A stretch of 64,000 nt of DNA from Chlorobaculum parvum NCIB 8327 (GCF_000020505.1 NC_011027.1:604001-668000); one strand, 5' to 3'; counted from the first letter of the stretch, positions 27,030 to 36,520 are shown. Program-made: numbers and translations. The notes: generated by a model from the letters alone, not told the origin.

Positions 27030-28238
27030 TTATGCACGTTTAACCTTAAAAAATTTCCGCTTGCCGGCTTTGATGATCACGGGGTTTTCACCGAGTTCGA
27101 TCACGGCGTTAATGTCGGTGATTTTTTGTTCATCAGCCTGCACTGCGCCCTGCTGAATCATGCGCCGCGCCTCGTTTTTAGACGGGAACGCCTTGAGTTG
27201 CATGAGCATCTCGACGATAGGCATCGAGGTCTCCTCGAACTCGATAGTCGGCAGGTCGGAGGGGGCCTGTTTGTTGACGATTACTCGGTCGAAATGCTCC
27301 TGTGCTTTGGCGGCTTCATCCGTCGAGTAGTACTGCGCCACCACCTCGCGTGCCAGTTCGCGCTTGGTCTCTCGCGGATCGGCGGCTACTCGTTCGGCAA
27401 CTGGCGTATCGTTGCCGCTATGGTGCGGCAGGAGCAGGTTCCAGTAGGTTTCGATCAGGGGGTCAGGAATCGAGAGCGTCCGGCCGTACATATCTTCCGG
27501 CGTGTCGTTGAAGCAGATGGCGTTGCCGAGCGATTTGGACATCTTTTCGACGCCGTCGGTGCCGACGAGCAGCGGCATGGTTATGCACACCTGCGGGTCG
27601 ATGCCGTACTCGCGCTGCAGGTCGCGGCCTACCAGCAGATTGAACTTCTGGTCGGTACCGCCCAGCTCCACATCGTTTTGCAGGTGCACCGAGTCCATGC
27701 CCTGTGCGAGCGGGTAGAGAAACTCGTGGATCGAGATTGGCGCCTGCGCCTTGTAGCGTTTCTCGAAATCGTCGCGCTCCAGCATTCGTGCAACCGTGTA
27801 GTGGCTCGACAGGCGGATGACATCCGCAAAGCTCATTTTGCCCAGCCAGTCTGCGTTGTAGCAGATGGTGGTCTTTTCGGGATCAAGGATTTTCGAGGCC
27901 TGCTCGAAGTAGCTCTTGCCGTTCTCCCTCGCCTCCTCAGCGGTGAGCTGCGGGCGGGTCTTGCTTTTGCCCGACGGGTCGCCGATCATCGCTGTGAAGT
28001 CGCCGATGATGAGAATCGCCTCGTGTCCCAAATCCTGGAACTCGCGCAGCTTGCGGAGCACCACCGAGTGGCCGAGGTGCAGGTCAGGGCGCGACGGATC
28101 GGCGCCGAGTTTGATCTTCAGCGGTTTGCCGGTCTTGAGGCTTTTGGTGAGCTTCTTTTCAAGTTCGTCGGTGCTGAGGACCTCGACGGTGTTGTTGACG
28201 ATACTATCGAGCTGTTCCTTGACGGGTGGGAAATGCAT
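27030..28238 (-). CDS. tyrS: Tyrosyl-tRNA synthetase
   Basis: Class I synthetase charging tRNA-Tyr. The 402-residue product has the HIGH-type motif HLGH at 54-57 ([13 protein letters not shown]), the tyrosine-binding [30 protein letters not shown], the signature KMSKSLGN, and a C-terminal S4 RNA-binding domain (about 335-402, [28 protein letters not shown]). It is of the TyrRS type with the HLGH variant. smpB ends upstream on the same strand. Confidence 0.96.
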   Translation of the reverse strand: MHFPPVKEQLDSIVNNTVEVLSTDELEKKLTKSLKTGKPLKIKLGADPSRPDLHLGHSVVLRKLREFQDLGHEAILIIGDFTAMIGDPSGKSKTRPQLTAEEARENGKSYFEQASKILDPEKTTICYNADWLGKMSFADVIRLSSHYTVARMLERDDFEKRYKAQAPISIHEFLYPLAQGMDSVHLQNDVELGGTDQKFNLLVGRDLQREYGIDPQVCITMPLLVGTDGVEKMSKSLGNAICFNDTPEDMYGRTLSIPDPLIETYWNLLLPHHSGNDTPVAERVAADPRETKRELAREVVAQYYSTDEAAKAQEHFDRVIVNKQAPSDLPTIEFEETSMPIVEMLMQLKAFPSKNEARRMIQQGAVQADEQKITDINAVIELGENPVIIKAGKRKFFKVKRA

Positions 28239-28266
28239 GGCTTGTCTGATTGTCGGAGGATAGAGA

Positions 28267-28740
28267 TTAATACTGTTTCTTGAGCTGCTGCAACTGCCGT
28301 TCGGCGTCGCGATTCTTGACGGTTTCGCGCTTGTCGTAGAGCTTTTTGCCTCGGGCGAGGCCGAGTTCGATTTTCAGGATGCCTTTCGGGTTGAAGAAGG
28401 CCTTGAGCGGAATGAGGGTCAGGCCCTTTTCGCTGATTTTCGATTGCAGGCGAAGGATTTCCGACTTGTGCAGCAGCAGGCGGCGGCTGCGCTTCGGGTC
28501 GAGCGTATCGAGCGTGTTGTGTTCATACGGTGTGATCTGCATGTTTTCAAGCCACACTTCGCCGCGATGGATCATCGCGTAACTCTCGTTCAGGCTCGCT
28601 TTGCCGAGGCGCACCGATTTGACCTCGCTGCCGAGCAGTTCGATGCCCGCCACGATCGTGTCGAGAATTTCGTACTCGAAACGTGCCTTGCGGTTGCTGA
28701 TCGCCGTGACGTACTCCGGCTTGCCTTGCTTTTTTGCCAA
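28267..28740 (-). CDS. smpB: SsrA-binding protein SmpB
   Basis: RNA-binding partner of tmRNA for rescuing stalled ribosomes. The 157-residue product has the family core: [40 protein letters not shown], the ANLxxxHI-like [29 protein letters not shown] as [10 protein letters not shown], and the C-terminal tail [18 protein letters not shown]. The ssrA gene itself is not in this window. tyrS lies 28 bases downstream. Confidence 0.96.
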   Translation of the reverse strand: MAKKQGKPEYVTAISNRKARFEYEILDTIVAGIELLGSEVKSVRLGKASLNESYAMIHRGEVWLENMQITPYEHNTLDTLDPKRSRRLLLHKSEILRLQSKISEKGLTLIPLKAFFNPKGILKIELGLARGKKLYDKRETVKNRDAERQLQQLKKQY

Positions 28741-28834
28741 CGGTTCTCTTTCTCAGGTTTCAGGTTGTTTCAAAGGCGCGTCGAACAACGGATCATCAGC
28801 CGTTCTTTTTCGGGTTCTGTCATCCTGAATATTC

Positions 28835-28983
28835 GTAGGGGCAGACCTGCGTGTCTGCCCTTCCGTAAATTTTGCAAACCCCAAAAGTTGTCGGGACAGT
28901 TCTCTTGTCGCCAATAGCTTTATGTCGTTCTTCATCAAACCCTTGTGGTTCACGACAGGGCAGACACGCAGGTCTGCCCCTAC
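28835..28983. repeat. Perfect 26-bp inverted repeat flanking about 97 bp
   Basis: A 26-base arm at 28835-28860 beginning GTAGGGGCAGACCTG is exactly complementary to 28958-28983. The whole lies in the 284-base space between smpB and the FAD oxidase gene. The inner 97 bases hold no ORF with support. The same GTAGGGGCA edge occurs at 18184. It looks like a miniature, transposase-free element or a dispersed intergenic repeat. No target duplication is obvious. Confidence 0.75.
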
Positions 28984-29024
28984 AGGGAATTTGTAATTAC
29001 AGAACGCAATTACGCACCACCGCC

Positions 29025-30503
29025 TCACTCAAAATACTCTTTCGGAATCATGTTGCCGACGTTGAGCGTAAGATAAGGGTCGAACGCTTTTTTTACACGC
29101 ACCATTTCCATGATCCCTTCGCGGCCGTACATCTGCACCAGATATTCGCTTTTGAGCTTGCCGATTCCGTGCTCCGCCGAGAGGGTGCCGCCCATCGCGA
29201 GCACGTCCGAGACGAGCTGCCGATAGAGCGTTTTGGCTCGAACGAACTCCTCGTGGTTGCGCGGCAGAATGTTCAGGTGCAGGTGGGCGTTGCCGATGTG
29301 GCCGAAGATGATGTAGGTGAACCCTTCGCGGTCGCAGGCGTCGCGGTAGAGGCGGAAGAGCTCGGCGAAGCGCTCGTCGGGCAGCGCCATGTCGGTGCTC
29401 ACCTTGCTCTCCGACTGGCGGCTGAGCCATTCGTTGACCAGCACCGGCAGCTGATGCCGAAACTCGCGGAGCTTCTGTAATCCTTCGCTGTCAAGTGCCG
29501 CCCAGCTCTTTTCAACCGGCGAGCCGCATGCTTCCATCAGATCGAGCCACGCTTCGAGGCACGTATCCTCGGCGTCGGCAGTCGTCTCCTCTTCGAAATA
29601 GATCGCTCCTGCCGTCTCCTGCGCAATCTCTGGATAGCTCTGCCGGAGGAACTCCTGCGCGCGCCGGTCGAAGAGTTCGAGCGCCCGCGGACTCACGCCG
29701 CCGCTTCCAGTACGCGCCTTGCCGACGAAGTCGAGCAGCTCCTCCTCGCTCTGGAACCACGCCAGGCAGGCGATGACCGATTCCGGCGCTGGGCGGAGCA
29801 GCAGGGTGGCTTCGAGAATGACGCCGAGCGTGCCTTCCGAGCCGATGAAGAGGTCGATCAGATCCATACCCGGTTTCGACCAGTAGCCCGCGTTGTGCTT
29901 CGAGGTCTTCGGCATCGTATAATCCGGTAGCCGGAAGGTGACGCGACCGGCGATTGGGAGGTCAATCGTGAAGCGGTCCTCGGTATCGGCAAAGTGCTCG
30001 CCGCGTTCGATCTTAAGAATGTCGCCTTGCGGCAGCGCGATTTTCAGCGCCTGCACGTAATTGCGCGTCGGGCCATACTTGAGCGAACGCGAGCCGGTGG
30101 AGTTGTTCGAGATTGTGCTGCCGATGAAGCAGGTTTTTTCAGTTGGGTCGGGTGGATAGAACCAGCCTGCCGCTGCTGCTTTCGCCTGAACATCCTGCAA
30201 CAGCGCACCGCCCTGCACGTGCAGCATCGCCTTGTCGTCGCCCAACACCTCGACCTCGTCGATGCGGTCGAGCTTCTGCATGGCGATGACGTAATCGCCG
30301 AACGGAATCCGCGCGCCGGTGGTACCGGTGCCGTTGCCCGCGATGGTGTAGCGCCGACCGTCGGCGTGAGCCTCGCGTAGCAGCGCCGCAATCTCCTCCA
30401 GCGTTTCGGGGAAGCAGACGCCGGGCGTCCAGCCGCTTTTCAGGTTGCTGGTATCTTCGAGAAACGCCGCGATGGCCGATGGTTCGCTTTTCAGTAACAT
30501 CAA
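29025..30503 (-). CDS. FAD-linked oxidase, glycolate oxidase GlcD / D-lactate dehydrogenase family
   Basis: Cytoplasmic or membrane-associated flavoprotein of 492 residues. The PCMH-type FAD-binding domain (about 25-210) shows GNGTGTTGARIPFG and GSTISNNSTGSRSLKYGPTRNY. The C-terminal domain has the family signatures IFGHIGNAHLHLNILPR and LSAEHGIGKLKSEYL. The substrate may be D-lactate, glycolate or another 2-hydroxyacid; the sequence does not decide. The start ATG overlaps the mrdA stop (ATGA), so it is the last gene of the mreC-mreD-mrdA operon, an unexpected partner. Confidence 0.85.
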   Translation of the reverse strand: MMLLKSEPSAIAAFLEDTSNLKSGWTPGVCFPETLEEIAALLREAHADGRRYTIAGNGTGTTGARIPFGDYVIAMQKLDRIDEVEVLGDDKAMLHVQGGALLQDVQAKAAAAGWFYPPDPTEKTCFIGSTISNNSTGSRSLKYGPTRNYVQALKIALPQGDILKIERGEHFADTEDRFTIDLPIAGRVTFRLPDYTMPKTSKHNAGYWSKPGMDLIDLFIGSEGTLGVILEATLLLRPAPESVIACLAWFQSEEELLDFVGKARTGSGGVSPRALELFDRRAQEFLRQSYPEIAQETAGAIYFEEETTADAEDTCLEAWLDLMEACGSPVEKSWAALDSEGLQKLREFRHQLPVLVNEWLSRQSESKVSTDMALPDERFAELFRLYRDACDREGFTYIIFGHIGNAHLHLNILPRNHEEFVRAKTLYRQLVSDVLAMGGTLSAEHGIGKLKSEYLVQMYGREGIMEMVRVKKAFDPYLTLNVGNMIPKEYFE

Positions 30504-32422
30504 TCTCCCAATTCTGTTTGTCCTTCTGCGTTGGTGCTGTCCTGCGGGGCACGTGTTGCGGTTGTGACCGGCGGTTCCATCACCGGCGGCTCCATCACCG
30601 GCGAAGCTTTTGTCGTATCGGCGGCGACTTCGGTCGTCTTCTCGGCACTGGTTTCCTGTTCCGGCTTTTTGGGGCCGTTGATGTAGTAGTCGATCATGGC
30701 GCGGGCGATTGGCGCGGAGATGCTGCCCCCGTAACCGGCGTTCTCGACCAGCACCGCGATGGCGATTTTCGGGTTATCGACTGGCGCGAAGCAGATGAAC
30801 CAGGCGTGATCCTTGCCGTGCGGGTTCTGCGCGGTGCCGGTTTTGCCGGCCACGGTCACGCCGGGAACCCGCGCCAGAGTGCCTGTACCCTGATCGCTCT
30901 CCACCACCCCCTGCATTCCTTTTTTGATGATGTCAAAGGTCTGTTTCGAGATCGGCAAGGTTCTCGATTCGTGATCGATCGGCACGAAAATGCCCGTGCG
31001 GGTGTCGCGGTATCCCTTCACGAGGTGCGGCTCGTGCCAGTGCCCCTCGTTGCCCAGGGTGGCTGCATAGTTGGCGAGCTGCAACGGAGTTACCCCGAGT
31101 TCACCCTGACCAATGGAGAGGCTGATCAGGTAGCCCCTCGTCCAGCGGTTTTTGCCGTAACGTTTGTTGTAATACTCGGTCGATGGCAGCAGTCCGCGCC
31201 GCTCTCCCGGCAGGTCGATCCCCTCACGTTGGCCGAAGCCGAACATCCGTCCGTATTCGTTCCAGGTGTCGAGTCCGACCTTGAGCATCATGTTGTAGAA
31301 ATAGATGTTGCACGACTCGGTGATCGCTTTTTCAAGGTTGACCTTGCCGTGCGCATGGCTGCCGTGACAGTGGAACGCACGCCTTCCGAAAGTCCAGGTG
31401 CCGGTACAGATAATCGTATCCTCGGGTTTGATCAGGCCTGTTTCCAGTCCTGCGATGCCGAGCACCATTTTGTAGGTTGAGCCGGGGGGATAGGCGGCCT
31501 GAATCGCGCGGTTGAACAGCGGTTTGTCCGGCGACAGAACGATGTCGGCCCACTCTTTGCGTCGCGTGGTGCCGTTGAGGATGTCGAGGTCGAAGTCCGG
31601 CTCGCTGCACATGGCCAGAATGCCGCCGTCGGAGGGATCGATTGCCACCACTGCGCCCGAGTGGCCGGTATCTCGCAGCAGGTTCTCGGCAAGTTGCTGA
31701 AGTCCGGCATCGATGGTCAGGTAGAGGTCGTTGCCCTTGACCGGCTGAATGTCGTTTTTGCCGTCGTTATACTTGCCTACCAGCATGCCGAGCGGGGTGA
31801 CCAGTTCGAACCGGGCGCCTTTGTCACCCCTGAGCTCCTCTTCGTAACTCCGCTCGATGCCCGAAAAACCGATTTTGTCGTTAGGCGTGTACCCTTTTTC
31901 GGCCAGCGTGTCGAGCTGCGCGCGGTTCACATTGCGCAGGTAGCCGAACAGGTGCGTGCCCCTGAACTGGTCGCTGTACTTTCTCTTGTCTTCGATTTCA
32001 ATGATTACTCCCGGCAGTTGCCAGAGGTTTTCGCTGATGCGAGCTACAGCAAACTCGTTCAGGTCGCGATAGACCGTCGAGGCGGCAAAACGGCTGTAGG
32101 CTCTGGCATCGTCAATTTTTTCGCGTAACTCCTCTTCCGGCATTTCGAGCAGGTAGGCCAGGTAGGGGATGGTCGATTCCCGCAGTTCCGAAGGGATGAT
32201 CTTGAGCGTGTAGAGCGCGCGATTTTCCAGCACCGTGACCCCCTTTCTGTCGATGAAGTGGCCCCGCGGAGCCTGCACCCAGATGCGGCGAACGCTGCTC
32301 GACCTCGATCCGATGGCGTCGTGTTCGACGATCTGGAGCCAGGCCAGCCGTCCGAAGAGAAGCCCAAAGACCGATGCGATGAGGATGGTTGTGAGGTTGA
32401 GTCCGCGTTGAATCTTGTCCAT
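30500..32422 (-). CDS. mrdA: Penicillin-binding protein 2
   Basis: Class B transpeptidase that cross-links peptidoglycan during cell elongation. The 640-residue protein has an N-terminal membrane anchor (about 9-27), the dimerisation domain (about 48-190, APRGHFIDRKGVTVLENRALYTLKIIPSEL), and the transpeptidase domain with all motifs: STYK (Ser315, Lys318), SCN (370-372) and KTG (527-529). A Ser/Thr/Pro-rich tail follows about residue 590. It lies between mreD and the FAD oxidase gene in the same operon. Confidence 0.95.
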   Translation of the reverse strand: MDKIQRGLNLTTILIASVFGLLFGRLAWLQIVEHDAIGSRSSSVRRIWVQAPRGHFIDRKGVTVLENRALYTLKIIPSELRESTIPYLAYLLEMPEEELREKIDDARAYSRFAASTVYRDLNEFAVARISENLWQLPGVIIEIEDKRKYSDQFRGTHLFGYLRNVNRAQLDTLAEKGYTPNDKIGFSGIERSYEEELRGDKGARFELVTPLGMLVGKYNDGKNDIQPVKGNDLYLTIDAGLQQLAENLLRDTGHSGAVVAIDPSDGGILAMCSEPDFDLDILNGTTRRKEWADIVLSPDKPLFNRAIQAAYPPGSTYKMVLGIAGLETGLIKPEDTIICTGTWTFGRRAFHCHGSHAHGKVNLEKAITESCNIYFYNMMLKVGLDTWNEYGRMFGFGQREGIDLPGERRGLLPSTEYYNKRYGKNRWTRGYLISLSIGQGELGVTPLQLANYAATLGNEGHWHEPHLVKGYRDTRTGIFVPIDHESRTLPISKQTFDIIKKGMQGVVESDQGTGTLARVPGVTVAGKTGTAQNPHGKDHAWFICFAPVDNPKIAIAVLVENAGYGGSISAPIARAMIDYYINGPKKPEQETSAEKTTEVAADTTKASPVMEPPVMEPPVTTATRAPQDSTNAEGQTELGD

Positions 32423-32427
32423 GATTC

Positions 32428-32916
32428 TCAGTCCCTGAGCATTTTCTTCAACGCAAGATGGTAGGCCAGCACGCAGATGATCATGCTCATGAGGGTGCCG
32501 AGGATGAGCGCTTCGGGCAGCCTGATGTAGATCGGCAGCGACAGCGGATCGCTCATGATCGCCCGCAGCGCATTGCCCGTGAGGAGCGCAGCTGCCGAGG
32601 CCATGTAGAACTTCCGCCGTTTTCTGGTCGAGGTCGCGTGGCTCTCTTCAGGCACGTGAAAGAAGCCTGCCACGAAGCCCTCGATGGTGCCGATCAGCGC
32701 CTCCATGCCGATGCTGCCCGACAGAAAGCCGCTGATGATGCCCGCTGCAAAACCGTACGAAGTGCCGGTTCGCTGGCCGATCGACATCGCGGTGAAGGCG
32801 ATGAACAGCGGCATCACGTCAGGCGCGGTGTGCCACAGCACCAGTTTTGAAACGAGGAAATGCTGCACGAAGGCCAGCACGATCATGAAAGCTGTATAGA
32901 AAAAAATCTTTTTCAA
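32428..32916 (-). CDS. mreD: Rod shape-determining protein MreD
   Basis: Inner-membrane protein of the elongation complex. The 162-residue protein has about five membrane helices and the family pattern (PDVMPLFIAFTAMSIGQRTGTSYGFAAGIISGFLSG). It lies five bases before mrdA and 52 bases after mreC on the same strand. The identification rests as much on this gene order as on the sequence, since MreD is poorly conserved. Confidence 0.85.
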   Translation of the reverse strand: MKKIFFYTAFMIVLAFVQHFLVSKLVLWHTAPDVMPLFIAFTAMSIGQRTGTSYGFAAGIISGFLSGSIGMEALIGTIEGFVAGFFHVPEESHATSTRKRRKFYMASAAALLTGNALRAIMSDPLSLPIYIRLPEALILGTLMSMIICVLAYHLALKKMLRD

Positions 32917-32968
32917 TTCGGCGCGTTCTTGTTGGTTACCGTTTGCGTGGATGGGCGGCTTGTCGCGT

Positions 32969-33811
32969 TCATTCCTGTTTTTCAGGGCTGTCGTGCGATC
33001 GCATCAGTCTGAGTTTCTCCTCCGACGGTTTATCCGGGCAGACCATCACCTGGTTCAGTGAGGAGAAATCGACGCCCAGACGAATATCCACATTGTAGAA
33101 CAGCTTGTCCTTGGAGATTCGTTCGATCCGGCCGACCGGAACGGCCCGACAGGCAAAGGTGCTGTAGTCGGAGGTGCTTACCCCTTCGCCCACCAGCAGG
33201 GTGCCGCTGACGGGCACATGCTCGATGTGGGCGATGCGTTCGTTGCCGTTGCTCCACGAGAGCAGGCCGTTGGTGCGGGTGCTGTCGGTCACCACGCTGA
33301 CCTTGAAGTTCCGGTTGATGACCGGCAACACCTTTGCGTAATTATCTGAGACCTCGATGATTCGCCCGACCAGTCCGTCGGGGGTCAGGACGGTCATGTT
33401 TTTGGCTACCCCCTGGTTCCTGCCGGCGTCGATGATGAGCATGTTCTCGGTCAGGCTGAACTGTCGGTCAACCACGCGCGCGATGGTGAACCGGCTCATT
33501 CCTTCAGGCCGGTTTTCGAGCAGGGAGAGCTTTTCCTGCAGGTCGCGCAGGGCGAGCTCCTGATGCACCAGTTTCGAGAAGAGGCGGGCGTTTTGCAGGA
33601 ACAGCCGTTCGTTGTCCTGCTTCAGCGAGAAGATGTGCCGGAGGCCGGACATCTGTTCCGCCACGGCTGCGTTGATGGCCAGACCTCGCTCACGGATCGC
33701 ATCGAGCGTCTCCTTGCGCTCAAGCTGCATGATCGCGATGGAGAGGCTGCAATAGACCAGAAAGTATAAGTAGGCGGTATGCTTGGCGATAAAACGGAGA
33801 AAACTGGTCAC
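32969..33811 (-). CDS. mreC: Cell shape-determining protein MreC
   Basis: Membrane-anchored periplasmic scaffold of the elongation machinery. The 280-residue protein has an N-terminal membrane helix (about 10-30), a coiled coil (about 50-95) and the beta-domain core RVVDRQFSLTENMLIIDAGRNQGVAKNMTVLTPDGLVGRIIEVS and LLVGEGVSTSDYSTFACRAVPVGRIERI. It heads the operon mreC-mreD-mrdA-FAD oxidase. mreB is not in the window. Confidence 0.93.
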   Translation of the reverse strand: MTSFLRFIAKHTAYLYFLVYCSLSIAIMQLERKETLDAIRERGLAINAAVAEQMSGLRHIFSLKQDNERLFLQNARLFSKLVHQELALRDLQEKLSLLENRPEGMSRFTIARVVDRQFSLTENMLIIDAGRNQGVAKNMTVLTPDGLVGRIIEVSDNYAKVLPVINRNFKVSVVTDSTRTNGLLSWSNGNERIAHIEHVPVSGTLLVGEGVSTSDYSTFACRAVPVGRIERISKDKLFYNVDIRLGVDFSSLNQVMVCPDKPSEEKLRLMRSHDSPEKQE

Positions 33812-34142
33812 GTCCGTTGTCTTCCTTGGTTACACATTGCGCAGTTGAGTAGTGCGGCCTGCCGGGGCAGGCGAGTGCCGCATATCGATCGTCTTGCGTT
33901 GTCACAACGGCCTGGGCATGAGCGGTGACCGTGATCCAAAACAGGATGTATTAATAAAACAAATCATAAATATAACAGATGTGACGGCTATTCTGTGATG
34001 AATTTTGTCAAGAGATCAGAGTTTGCATACAAGTTGGTGAACCGGTTTCACGCGGGCTCTTTTTTGCTTTTTGAACTGAAATGACGATTTTCAGGTTCGA
34101 TTACCGTTTCAGGGAAATTCTGACAAGCTATTTTTTTCAGGC
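33812..34142. other. Divergent promoter region between mreC and the GroES-like gene
   Basis: About 330 non-coding bases; must carry the promoters of the shape operon (minus) and of the GroES-like gene (plus). AT-rich between 33940 and 34000 (TTAATAAAACAAATCATAAATATAAC). I see no clear operator or RNA element. Confidence 0.4.
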
Positions 34143-34538
34143 ATGGTATTTGAAGGCCACAAGAACGTTACGGATAAATTCATCGTTGTCGGCGACCGCG
34201 TGCTCGTCAAGCCCAAGTCGGTCGATGAGCGCACCAAGTCCGGCATCTATCTTCCACCGGGCGTTCAGGAGAAGGCAAAAATCCAGAGCGGTTACGTCAT
34301 CAAGTCTGGCCCCGGCTACCCGGTCGGCCCGCCCAGTGATGCCGATGAGCCCTGGAAAGAGCGCATCGAGGGGCCGCAGTACATCCCGCTTCAGGCGCGG
34401 ATCGGCGACCTGGCCATTTTCGTGCAGAACAGTGCCTACGAGATCGAGTACGAGGACGAACGCTACCTGATCGTACCCAACTCGGCCATTCTCTTGCTTA
34501 TCCGGGAGGATGACGACCTTGAAGACTATCTCCACTGA
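34143..34538 (+). CDS. GroES-like co-chaperonin family protein
   Basis: 131 residues with the Cpn10 fold: VGDRVLVKPKSVDERTKSGIYLPPGVQEKAKIQSGYVIKSGPG corresponds to the N-terminal strand, mobile loop and following strand of GroES. An extra segment (YPVGPPSDADEPWKERIEGPQYIPL, about 57-82) is inserted before GDLAIFVQNSAYEIEYEDERYLIVPNSAILLLI. There is no groEL next to it. This longer form is known from Bacteroidota and Chlorobiota beside the ordinary GroES. Its own role is not established. A terminator follows. Confidence 0.85.
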   Translation: MVFEGHKNVTDKFIVVGDRVLVKPKSVDERTKSGIYLPPGVQEKAKIQSGYVIKSGPGYPVGPPSDADEPWKERIEGPQYIPLQARIGDLAIFVQNSAYEIEYEDERYLIVPNSAILLLIREDDDLEDYLH

Positions 34539-34586
34539 ATCACGCAGCAGTCGGATTGACCACCGTTTCTGTTCTGCGTGATCTTG

Positions 34587-34615
34587 CTCCTCTTCGTTCG
34601 GCGAGGAGTTTTTTT
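34587..34615 (+). terminator. Rho-independent terminator after the GroES-like gene
   Basis: CTCCTC (34587-34592), loop TTCGTTCGGC, GAGGAG (34603-34608), then seven T (34609-34615). It lies 25 bases before the nadA start, so nadA must rely on readthrough or on a promoter inside this space. Confidence 0.8.
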
Positions 34616-34640
34616 ATTCATCGCTTTTCATGAAATCGAT

Positions 34641-35609
34641 ATGACCACAGCAAACGATAGACCAGAGGAGGCCTCGAAGCTTTCGACCGAAGAGCTGCTT
34701 GAACGGATCGTGGCGCTCAAGAAAGAGTTGAACGCCGTCATTCTGGCCCACTACTATACCGTCCCGGAAGTTCAGCAGGCGGCGGATATCGTCGGTGACA
34801 GCCTCGCTCTGGCGCGGGCGGCAGAGGATAACTCCGCTGATGTTATCGTGTTCGCGGGCGTCTATTTCATGGCCGAGACGGCCAAGATTCTCAATCCCGG
34901 CAAGCTGGTGCTCATGCCCGACGACCACGCGGGCTGCCCGCTCGCCGACAGTTGCCCCGAAGCGGAGTTCCGCGCGTTCCGGGAGCAGCATCCCGACGCC
35001 ATCGCGATCACCTATATCAACTCCACTGCGGCGATCAAAGCGCTCTCGGACATCACCTGCACCTCCTCGAACGCCGCGCACATCGTCGAGCAGATTCCGC
35101 CGGAGCAGAAGATCATCTTTGGCCCCGACCGCAACCTCGGCACCTGGCTCAGCAAAAAGCTCGATCGCGACATGATTCTCTGGCAGGGCTACTGCTACGT
35201 GCACGACGCCTACTCCGAGGTCTACATGATCCAGGCGATGGCCAAATATCCGGACGCCGAGCTGATCGCCCATCCCGAGTGCCGCGACGAGGTGCTTCGC
35301 CATGCCTCTTTCGTCGGCTCGACGGCCGCGTTACTCGACTACACGGTCAAGAGCCCATCGCAGAGCTTTATCGTAGCTACCGAGCCGGGCATCCTCTACG
35401 AAATGGAGAAGCGCTCGCCTGGCAAGACCTTCATTCCGGCGCCAAAAGATCCGGCCAATCCGCGCAGCGTCTGCACGCAGATGAAGCAGAACACGCTCGA
35501 AAAGCTCTACCTCTGCATGGTCAACCGCTCACCTGAAATCACGGTCGACGAGAATCTTCGCGAAGCGGCGCTCAAGCCGATCAAGAAGATGCTCGAAATG
35601 TCCGCCTGA
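34641..35609 (+). CDS. nadA: Quinolinate synthase A
   Basis: 4Fe-4S enzyme that condenses iminoaspartate with dihydroxyacetone phosphate to quinolinate. With ATG at 34641 the protein is 322 residues. Motifs are AVILAHYYTVPEVQQAADIVGDSLALA, the cluster cysteines in MPDDHAGCPLADSC and in NPRSVCTQMKQNTLEKL, and the HPECRDEVLRHASFVGSTA segment. A longer frame from 34578 runs across the upstream terminator and is not used. nadB and nadE lie 9-11 kb upstream in the window. Confidence 0.95.
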   Translation: MTTANDRPEEASKLSTEELLERIVALKKELNAVILAHYYTVPEVQQAADIVGDSLALARAAEDNSADVIVFAGVYFMAETAKILNPGKLVLMPDDHAGCPLADSCPEAEFRAFREQHPDAIAITYINSTAAIKALSDITCTSSNAAHIVEQIPPEQKIIFGPDRNLGTWLSKKLDRDMILWQGYCYVHDAYSEVYMIQAMAKYPDAELIAHPECRDEVLRHASFVGSTAALLDYTVKSPSQSFIVATEPGILYEMEKRSPGKTFIPAPKDPANPRSVCTQMKQNTLEKLYLCMVNRSPEITVDENLREAALKPIKKMLEMSA

Positions 35610-35743
35610 CCTTCCGCCGGGCCGCCGCTGGTCCTCAGATGCGCGGCCCGGCAATATTTCCGCGAATCCCTCCTCCATCGTTGCCGACTCCACATTCCTC
35701 TGTGTACCTTCTTTCATTGCACAACATTTCAGAAGGAGTCATC

Positions 35744-36484
35744 ATGCGTTCGCTCGCCATTCGCATCGCAGCCGTCACGGTATTGCTTTGTTGCCAGCCC
35801 TTCCATTCCGAAGCCCTTGCCTGGCATGACAAAACCCACCTGACCATAGCCGAAGCCGCCGGGCTCGATATCTGGTACAATGCCGTTGCAGCTGACGTGG
35901 CCAAATCGAAAGAGCCGTTCCGGGCGATTGAGGTTCCGAACCACTACTTTAGCAACAAGGCCAATAAAAAAGTTACGGCGGAGATGGTCATGGCGCAGGC
36001 TGCTCGTTACAACCAACCGGATGACAAAGAGGGGCATCTCTATGGTGCAATCATCGGTTCGGTCAGAGAGTACTTCGCGCTGGCCCGAACCGGCAAATAC
36101 GCCCGCTATCCGCTGGCCTACTCCGCCCACTACATCGCTGACCTCTCCATGCCGCTGCACAATGTTCCCTACGACGCGTTCAACAAAGCGCACCACACGA
36201 TCAACGACGGTATCATTGAACGCAGTGTGCGTAATAACATCGGTTACATCCAGCGCAAAATGAAGCCGCCGGTTATCAACAGCGAAGAGGATCTGGCGCG
36301 TGAAATCGCTGTTGTCGCCGAATCGTCCCGGAAACTCGGCAACAGGATGAGACGTCAGAAGCGGGATATGACCGAAGAGGAGGCCTACAGTCAGGTAATC
36401 AAAAGCGCCGCGTTGTTGCACGCCGTGCTGGCCTGGACCGAGCGGGTCAATGCGGAGCAGGAGATGGCTGTCGCAGGGGAATAG
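35744..36484 (+). CDS. Secreted zinc-dependent phospholipase C / S1-P1 nuclease-like protein
   Basis: 246 residues with a signal peptide (MRSLAIRIAAVTVLLCCQPFHSEALA) ending just before a Trp-His (AWHDKTHLTIAEAAG). The mature N-terminal Trp-His, the central HYIADLSMPLHNV (H-x3-D) and the following KAHHTINDG match the trinuclear-zinc fold of phospholipase C and S1/P1 nucleases. Whether it cuts lipids or nucleic acids is open. The ribosome site AGAAGGAG (35731-35738) supports ATG 35744 over the longer frame. Probably periplasmic. Confidence 0.75.
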   Translation: MRSLAIRIAAVTVLLCCQPFHSEALAWHDKTHLTIAEAAGLDIWYNAVAADVAKSKEPFRAIEVPNHYFSNKANKKVTAEMVMAQAARYNQPDDKEGHLYGAIIGSVREYFALARTGKYARYPLAYSAHYIADLSMPLHNVPYDAFNKAHHTINDGIIERSVRNNIGYIQRKMKPPVINSEEDLAREIAVVAESSRKLGNRMRRQKRDMTEEEAYSQVIKSAALLHAVLAWTERVNAEQEMAVAGE

Positions 36485-36520
36485 CGTGAGCGGAAATGTT
36501 TCAAGCAGGATTATAGCTTT

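Noticed and set aside
28753-29028. 91-codon frame between smpB and the FAD oxidase gene
   Set aside because: It consists mostly of the two arms of the inverted repeat and has no ribosome site.
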